Shown piece by piece: positions 59,820 through 64,000 of a DNA stretch of 64,000 bases. The DNA is taken from assembly GCF_014203855.1 (NCBI RefSeq), contig NZ_JACHJV010000001.1:4030001-4094000 (forward strand), written 5' to 3'. The first letter of the stretch is position 1, and each line of letters starts with the position of its first letter. Source of the DNA: Kitasatospora kifunensis. Lineage in GTDB: Bacteria; Actinomycetota; Actinomycetes; Streptomycetales; Streptomycetaceae. The notes beneath the pieces are model-generated. The model had not been told where the DNA came from and searched no databases. It saw nothing but the letters and a program-made list of their open reading frames with translations. The position numbers and the translations under genes are program-made.

Positions 59820-60434
59820 TCAGATCCAGCCGTGCTCGCGGGCCAGCCGCACCGCGGCGTGCCGGTTCTCGGCGCCCAGCTTGCCGGCCGCCGAGGAGAG
59901 GTAGTTGCGCACCGTGCCGGGCGAGAGCCCGGCACGGGTGGCGATCCCGGTGATCGAGGTGCCGTCGGCGGCCAGCTCCAGCACGTCCGTCTCGCGCGGG
60001 GTCAGCGGGCTGTCGCCGGCGCTGATCGCCTCGGCCGCCAGCTCCGGGTCCACGTAGCGGCCGCCGGCCCGCACGGTGCGGATGATCCCGGCCAGGTCGG
60101 CGGCCGAGACGGTCTTGGGCAGGAAGCCGCGCACACCCACCTCCAGCGCGCGCTTGAGGTAGCCGGGGCGGCCGTGCCCGGTGACGATCATCGTGCGGCA
60201 CTCCGGCAGCAGCAGGCGCAGTTCGGCGGCCACCTCGATGCCGTCCAGGCCCGGCATCTGCAGGTCGAGCACCGCGACCTCGGGCCGGTGCGCCTTGGCC
60301 ATCGCGAGCGCCTCGGGCCCGGAAGCGGCCTGGGCCACCACGGTCAGGTCGTCCTCCAGTGCGAGCAGCGCGGCCAGCGCGCCGCGGATCAGATGCTCGT
60401 CGTCGGCGAGCAGCAGGCGGACGGGTGCGGTCAT
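59820..60434 (-). CDS. DesR-like LuxR-family response regulator
   Basis: A 204-residue regulator. The receiver domain has LLADDEHLIR, phosphoacceptor Asp57 in AVLDLQMPG and FLPKTVS, and the LuxR helix-turn-helix follows (LTPRETDVLELAADGTSITG, LSPGTVRNYLSSAAGKL). This composition is typical of DesR/YvfU-type regulators. The ATG overlaps the kinase stop (ATGA). With the upstream ABC exporter and kinase it forms one transcription unit, so it probably controls that exporter. Confidence 0.93.
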   Translation of the reverse strand: MTAPVRLLLADDEHLIRGALAALLALEDDLTVVAQAASGPEALAMAKAHRPEVAVLDLQMPGLDGIEVAAELRLLLPECRTMIVTGHGRPGYLKRALEVGVRGFLPKTVSAADLAGIIRTVRAGGRYVDPELAAEAISAGDSPLTPRETDVLELAADGTSITGIATRAGLSPGTVRNYLSSAAGKLGAENRHAAVRLAREHGWI

Positions 60435-61657
60435 GCGGCCAACTCCTGGTCAGGGGTGGTGTTGGGCAGGGGCAGGGTGGCGCGCAGCGTGAAGCGCTCC
60501 GGCGAGCGGGTGCAGGTCAGCAGGCCGCCGTGGGCCGCGAGCCGCTCCCGCAGGCCGGCCAGGCCGCTGCCGCCCTCGGAGGCGACCGGTGGGCGCACCC
60601 CGTCGTTGGACAGTTCGAGCACGGCCTGCTCCTGGTGCGTCCACAGTCGTACGGTGACCTGCTCGGCCTCGCTGTGCCGCAGCACGTTGGTGGCGGCCTC
60701 GCGGACCACCCAGCCGAGCACCGACTGGGCCAGCGCGGGCAGGGCGGCCGGGTCGGGCCCCAGGTCGATCCGGCACTCGATACCGGCGGCGCGCAGCACC
60801 GAACGGGCGCCGGTCACCTCGGCGGCCAGGTCGGCGGTCCGGTAGCCGCGCACCACCTCGCGCACCTCGCGCTGCGACTCCTGGGCGATCCGCTGCACCT
60901 CGACCATCTGGTCGGCCGCCTCCGGGCGCCCGCGACGGGCCAGTTGCACGGCCAGTTCGGCCTTGAGCGCCATGGTGGTCAGATTGCGGCCCAGCACGTC
61001 GTGCAGGTCCCGGGAGAACCGCAACCGCTCCTCGGCCACCGCGAGGCGGGCCTGGGTCTCGCGGGCGCTGTCCAGGTCCCAGGCCACCTTGACCATCCAG
61101 GCCGAGCAGCGGCAGCTCGCCGCGCAGACCGTCAGGCCGAAGGTCAGGCCGACCAGCTGGCCGACCGCGAAACCGAGGTTGCGGCAGGCGATCCAGAACG
61201 GTGGCAGGGCCAGCACCAGCATCGCCAGCGCCCAGGGCGCCAGGACCCGGGGCCGCAGCACGATCGCCGGGGCGACCACCCACAGGTTCAGCAGGACCCC
61301 GCCGGTCAGCAGCAGGGCGGTGGGCTGGACGGCGCGGTGCGCAGCGGCCAGCAGCGGCAGCCAGACGGCGGCCTGGATGACGGCCGTGTGCGCCAGCAGC
61401 AGGCGCACCGGGAGCGCGCCGCCGCGGACGTGGTAGTTCAGCGCGGCCCGGGTCAGCGGCACGGAGAGCGCGCTGCTCAGCAGTACCAGGCCGCAGAGCA
61501 GGGCGACCGCGGGCGTGGCGGACTGCCGGATCACGTTCTGGCCCGCGAAGGGCAGCATCGACAGTGGCAGGACGACCGTCATCGCGTAGAAGGTCCAGCG
61601 GATGTAGATCTCGATCCGCTTCGGTTTGCCGTACTCGCGCCAAGCCCCGATGCCCAT
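60431..61657 (-). CDS. DesK-like sensor histidine kinase
   Basis: A 408-residue kinase with about six membrane helices in residues 20-190, some Cys-rich (VCAASCRCSAWM). The HisKA_3 box is FSRDLHDVLGRNLTTMALKAE with His219, and the HATPase region has VREAATNVLRHS and GSGLAGLRERLAAHGG. The layout matches DesK-type sensors, which respond to membrane state. It is coupled to its regulator by a 4-bp overlap and lies 127 bp downstream of the ABC permease gene. Confidence 0.92.
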   Translation of the reverse strand: MGIGAWREYGKPKRIEIYIRWTFYAMTVVLPLSMLPFAGQNVIRQSATPAVALLCGLVLLSSALSVPLTRAALNYHVRGGALPVRLLLAHTAVIQAAVWLPLLAAAHRAVQPTALLLTGGVLLNLWVVAPAIVLRPRVLAPWALAMLVLALPPFWIACRNLGFAVGQLVGLTFGLTVCAASCRCSAWMVKVAWDLDSARETQARLAVAEERLRFSRDLHDVLGRNLTTMALKAELAVQLARRGRPEAADQMVEVQRIAQESQREVREVVRGYRTADLAAEVTGARSVLRAAGIECRIDLGPDPAALPALAQSVLGWVVREAATNVLRHSEAEQVTVRLWTHQEQAVLELSNDGVRPPVASEGGSGLAGLRERLAAHGGLLTCTRSPERFTLRATLPLPNTTPDQELAA

Positions 61658-61776
61658 GGCCGTCCCCTCTTCCGTGCCAGCGCCCTTCCTACCAGATCCC
61701 CTGCTCAGGGCCGGGAGCTGTTGCCCGGTGCGGCGAGAGTGCGTGCATGGCGTCGCCGAGCAGAAGGGGGTTTGAC

Positions 61777-61788
61777 GACAGGCCCTAG
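61777..61788. repeat. GACAGGCCCTAG repeat overlapping the permease stop
   Basis: Read on the minus strand, CTAGGGCCTGTC contains the TAG stop of the permease gene and continues CGTCAAAC. It is the third member of the CTAGGSCCTGTC family in the window. Confidence 0.75.
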
Positions 61789-62606
61789 CGGCGCGGCTCC
61801 CACAGGAACCGGCGGTGGGCGGCCCAGCAGGCGATCGCGATCCAGATCAGCGCGCTCACCAGGTAGGGCAGCGCGGGCTGCCAGGTGCCGGCCAGCGAGG
61901 TGGCCGGGGCGGAGCCGTCGCCGCCGAGCCAGCCGATCCGCAGCAGCTCCAGCGCCGGGGTGGCGGGCAGCCGCCGGCCGAGGTCGGCCAGCCAACCTGG
62001 GAAGACGCTGAACGGCACGAGCAGCCCGGAGCCGGCCATGGTGATCAGCACCACCGGCAGGGTGGTGAACCCGCTGGTCTCCACGGTCCGGGTGACGGCG
62101 CTGGTCAGCGCGGCCAGCGGGACCAGCACGCCGATCGCCAGCAGCAGACCGAGCAGCACCAGCACCGGGTTGACCGGGGCCGGCAGGCCGAGCAGCACGG
62201 CGATGCCGACCGCCATCAGCACGATCTGCAGCAGGGCCAGCAGCACCGAGGGCACCGCCGTGCCGCCCAGGATCTCGGCGTCGGTCAGCTCGCCGGTGCG
62301 CAGCCGCTTGAGCACCAGCTCGCCGCGGCGGGCCACGTAGGCGGCGGTCAGGTTGTAGTAGACGCCGAAGGTCAGCGAGACCACCGTGAGGTTGAGCAGC
62401 AGGGCGGCGGTCATGCTGACCCCGGCCAGGTGCTCGCGCTGGGCCTTGAGAATCGAGTGCAGGCCGCTGACCATGGCGATCGGCATGATCACCGCCGTCA
62501 GGAGCGCGGTGCGGTTGCGGCGCAGCAGCAGGAGTTCGGTACGGGCCAGGGCGAGCAGCCGCCGACCGGACGGGCGCTGGACGTTGAACGACTGGGCGAG
62601 GGTCAT
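61785..62606 (-). CDS. ABC-2 type transporter permease
   Basis: A 273-residue membrane protein with six predicted helices. The start is basic and cytosolic (SGRRLLALARTELLLLRRNR). The conserved regions are LKRLRTGELTDAEILGGTA, the GLLLAIGVLVPLAALTSAVTR-like core and the late VFPGWLADLGRRLPATPALE. It is the partner of the ATPase, whose stop overlaps its ATG (ATGA). The pair resembles the drug, lipid or lantibiotic exporters that DesK/LiaS-type systems control. Confidence 0.92.
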   Translation of the reverse strand: MTLAQSFNVQRPSGRRLLALARTELLLLRRNRTALLTAVIMPIAMVSGLHSILKAQREHLAGVSMTAALLLNLTVVSLTFGVYYNLTAAYVARRGELVLKRLRTGELTDAEILGGTAVPSVLLALLQIVLMAVGIAVLLGLPAPVNPVLVLLGLLLAIGVLVPLAALTSAVTRTVETSGFTTLPVVLITMAGSGLLVPFSVFPGWLADLGRRLPATPALELLRIGWLGGDGSAPATSLAGTWQPALPYLVSALIWIAIACWAAHRRFLWEPRR

Positions 62607-63592
62607 CGCTGGGCTCCGATCAGGCCGCGGCGGCGGGCGGGGGTGGTGGGTTCGTCGTCCGGCTCGGGGGCGCCGACCTCGGCGGCGATCGCCAGGAAGG
62701 CCTCCTCCAGCGTGGCGCTGCGGGCGTCCAGCCCGTGCAGCGTGACGCCCTGGGCGTCGGCCCAGCCGAGCAGTTCGGTGAGGGTGCGCTGGAGTTCGGT
62801 GGTGCGCACGGTGACCTTGCGGCCGGCGAAGCGGACCTCGGTGCCGGGCAGCGGCAGCAGGGAGGAGGAGGGCTGCTCGGGCAGTTCGAAGCTGATCCGG
62901 GCCGGCCGGTCGGCGATCACCTCGGCGACCGTGCCACCGGTGACCACCCGGCCCTGGTGCATGATCGCCAGGCGGTCGGCCAGCTGTTCGGCCTCCTCCA
63001 GGTAGTGCGTGGTCAGCAGGATCGTGGTGCCCTCGTCGCGCAGCTCGCGGACCAACTCCCAGACGGCCGCCCGGGCCTGCGGGTCCAGGCCGGTGCTCGG
63101 CTCGTCCAGGAAGAGCACCTCGGGGCGCCCGACCAGGGCCACCGCGAGGTCGAGCCGGCGCTTCTCGCCGCCGGACAGTTGCTTGACCCGGACCGCGGCG
63201 CGCTCGCCCAGGCCCACCAGGTCCAGCGTCTGCGCCACCGGACGGGGGGTGCTGGCCAGTGCGGCCCAGCCGGTCACCGTCTCGGCCACGGTCAGGTCGC
63301 CGGGGAAGCCGCCCTCCTGGAGCATGATCCCGATCCGCGGCCGCAGCACGGCCCGCTCCCGGAACGGGTCGTGGCCCAGCACCTTGACGGTGCCGGCCGT
63401 GGGCCTGGCCAGCCCCTCGATCAGTTCCATGGTGGAGGTCTTGCCGGCCCCGTTGGTGCCGAGCAGGGCGAACAGCTCGCCGCGCCGCACCGTGAGGTCC
63501 AGCCCGCGCACGGCCGTGAAGCCGCTCGCCTGGGCGCTGCCGTAGCGCCGCCGCAGGCCCCTGGCCTCGACGACGGGAGAAAAGCTGGTCAT
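62603..63592 (-). CDS. ABC transporter ATP-binding protein
   Basis: A 329-residue ATPase. Walker A is LGTNGAGKTS, the Q-loop is MLQEGGFP, the signature is LSGGEKRRLDLA, Walker B is VLFLDEPSTGLDP, and the H-loop is LLTTHYLEEAE. The last 100 residues are a regulatory extension, as in DrrA-like exporters. The ATG beginning MTSFSPVVEARG is chosen; an earlier start in the same frame adds a 29-residue stretch without similarity. It is the first gene of ATPase-permease-kinase-regulator. Confidence 0.94.
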   Translation of the reverse strand: MTSFSPVVEARGLRRRYGSAQASGFTAVRGLDLTVRRGELFALLGTNGAGKTSTMELIEGLARPTAGTVKVLGHDPFRERAVLRPRIGIMLQEGGFPGDLTVAETVTGWAALASTPRPVAQTLDLVGLGERAAVRVKQLSGGEKRRLDLAVALVGRPEVLFLDEPSTGLDPQARAAVWELVRELRDEGTTILLTTHYLEEAEQLADRLAIMHQGRVVTGGTVAEVIADRPARISFELPEQPSSSLLPLPGTEVRFAGRKVTVRTTELQRTLTELLGWADAQGVTLHGLDARSATLEEAFLAIAAEVGAPEPDDEPTTPARRRGLIGAQR

Positions 63593-63673
63593 GGCCGTAA
63601 CGATGCCGTCGACCAGGCGGCGCGGGCAGTGCCGTCGCGCACCGGTTCGGCGTGCGAATCCACGGGTCGGCGG

Positions 63674-63685
63674 TGACAAATGTCA
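63674..63685. promoter_or_regulatory. Palindrome TGACAAATGTCA upstream of the ABC operon
   Basis: A perfect 12-bp inverted repeat about 80 bp before the ATPase start. It is a candidate site for the DesR-like regulator encoded at the end of the same unit. Confidence 0.4.
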
Positions 63686-63706
63686 TCCCAGCAGACCGGG
63701 AAACGC

Positions 63707-63736
63707 GAAATGGACCCCCCGAAGGAGATCCATTTC
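63707..63736 (-). terminator. UUCG-loop terminator after the tRNA genes
   Basis: Read on the minus strand, a 13-bp stem with two G-T pairs (GAAATGGATCTCC with GGGGGTCCATTTC) closes a very stable TTCG tetraloop, five bases after the second tRNA. Confidence 0.8.
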
Positions 63737-63741
63737 AACTG

Positions 63742-63814
63742 AGCGGACGACGAGATTCGAACTCGCGACCCTCACCTTGGCAAGGTGATGCTCTACCAAC
63801 TGAGCCACGTCCGC
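63742..63814 (-). tRNA. tRNA-Gly (GCC), downstream copy
   Basis: A 73-nt cloverleaf: acceptor GCGGACG with CGTCCGC, discriminator T, D-arm GCTC-AGTTGGTA-GAGC, anticodon arm TCACC-TTGCCAA-GGTGA (anticodon GCC) and T-arm GCGAG-TTCGAAT-CTCGT. No CCA is encoded. It is identical to the neighbouring copy and lies 38 bp after it on the same strand. Confidence 0.97.
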
Positions 63815-63852
63815 ACGATCTTCACTTGTTCTGCAGATACTGCTGTTCTGCG

Positions 63853-63925
63853 AGCGGACGACGAGATTCGAACTCGCGACCCTCACCTTGGCAAGGTGAT
63901 GCTCTACCAACTGAGCCACGTCCGC
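63853..63925 (-). tRNA. tRNA-Gly (GCC), upstream copy
   Basis: Identical 73-nt tRNA with anticodon GCC. A TAGAGT -10-like box (63991-63996, minus strand) near the window edge could be the promoter; its -35 would lie outside. The two copies are probably co-transcribed. Confidence 0.97.
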
Positions 63926-64000
63926 ACGGTGCCTGCTGGCACCGGCCGCTGCTTCCGGTCCTTGCGGCTCCGGTTGCGGCGACGAGAAGTACTCTACCCC

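Noticed and set aside
63742..63925. tRNA genes as an integration (att) site
   Set aside because: Two identical tandem tRNA-Gly genes are normal paralogues. No integrase, excisionase or displaced tRNA 3' fragment is seen.

Overview
The window is high-GC actinobacterial DNA, almost certainly from Streptomyces or a close relative such as Kitasatospora or Streptacidiphilus. The grounds are the very high GC, the G/C-biased third codon positions, frequent GTG and TTG starts, a parS site of the form TGTTTCACGTGAAACA, the mycobacterial/streptomycete-type proteasome activator Bpa, and gene orders I remember from the S. coelicolor core chromosome. No species can be named from the sequence alone. I see no insertion sequence, prophage, CRISPR array, rRNA or biosynthetic gene cluster.

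Left part (1-13.3 kb), conserved and near the origin. A bifunctional penicillin-binding protein is followed by a GT87 membrane glycosyltransferase, an alanine-racemase-fold protein, a FemX-type ligase and a small membrane protein. Then comes the rpsF-ssb-rpsR-rplI operon, a MATE exporter and dnaB. A perfect parS lies between rpsF and ssb. The dnaB upstream region carries a dense cluster of DnaA boxes. Both fit a position close to oriC.

Central part (13.5-34 kb), more accessory. It holds an alpha/beta hydrolase with an AT-rich upstream region and a NarL-type two-component pair. A DGPF protein gene and an ECF42-type sigma factor follow, with an ECF42-like promoter in front. Next are a HAD phosphatase/methyltransferase fusion, an HxlR regulator divergent from an azoreductase, an MBL-fold hydrolase, a mobA-DUF6457-moeA molybdenum cofactor block and a TrkA-N potassium channel. 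A split folate pair follows, in which a FolD lacking the cyclohydrolase lysine sits beside an FchA-like cyclohydrolase. The rest is a secreted CBM/FN3 enzyme with a DasR-like site, a quinone oxidoreductase, a lipoprotein and a proline-rich membrane protein.

Signalling and keto-acid part (33.5-43.7 kb). The proteasome activator bpa, two PknB-type membrane Ser/Thr kinases, an APH-type kinase, an orphan LuxR response regulator and a three-gene keto-acid dehydrogenase operon (E1alpha, E1beta, E2).

Right part (43.8-64 kb). A secreted protein, a BenE transporter, an M64 peptidase, an MFS carrier, a maleylpyruvate-isomerase-like protein, a nitrilase-family amidohydrolase, a GntR regulator, a SLATT-type two-TM protein, and purD and purC flanking a degenerate M48 protein and a dimethylformamidase-like protein. 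An ABC exporter with a DesK/DesR-type two-component system and two identical tRNA-Gly(GCC) genes close the window.

Two themes cut across the regions. Several short dispersed repeats overlap stop codons of unrelated genes, and many genes carry a TANNNT-like -10 only 6-9 nt before the start codon, as expected for leaderless mRNAs. Gene starts were re-chosen from ribosome binding sites, promoters and family lengths.
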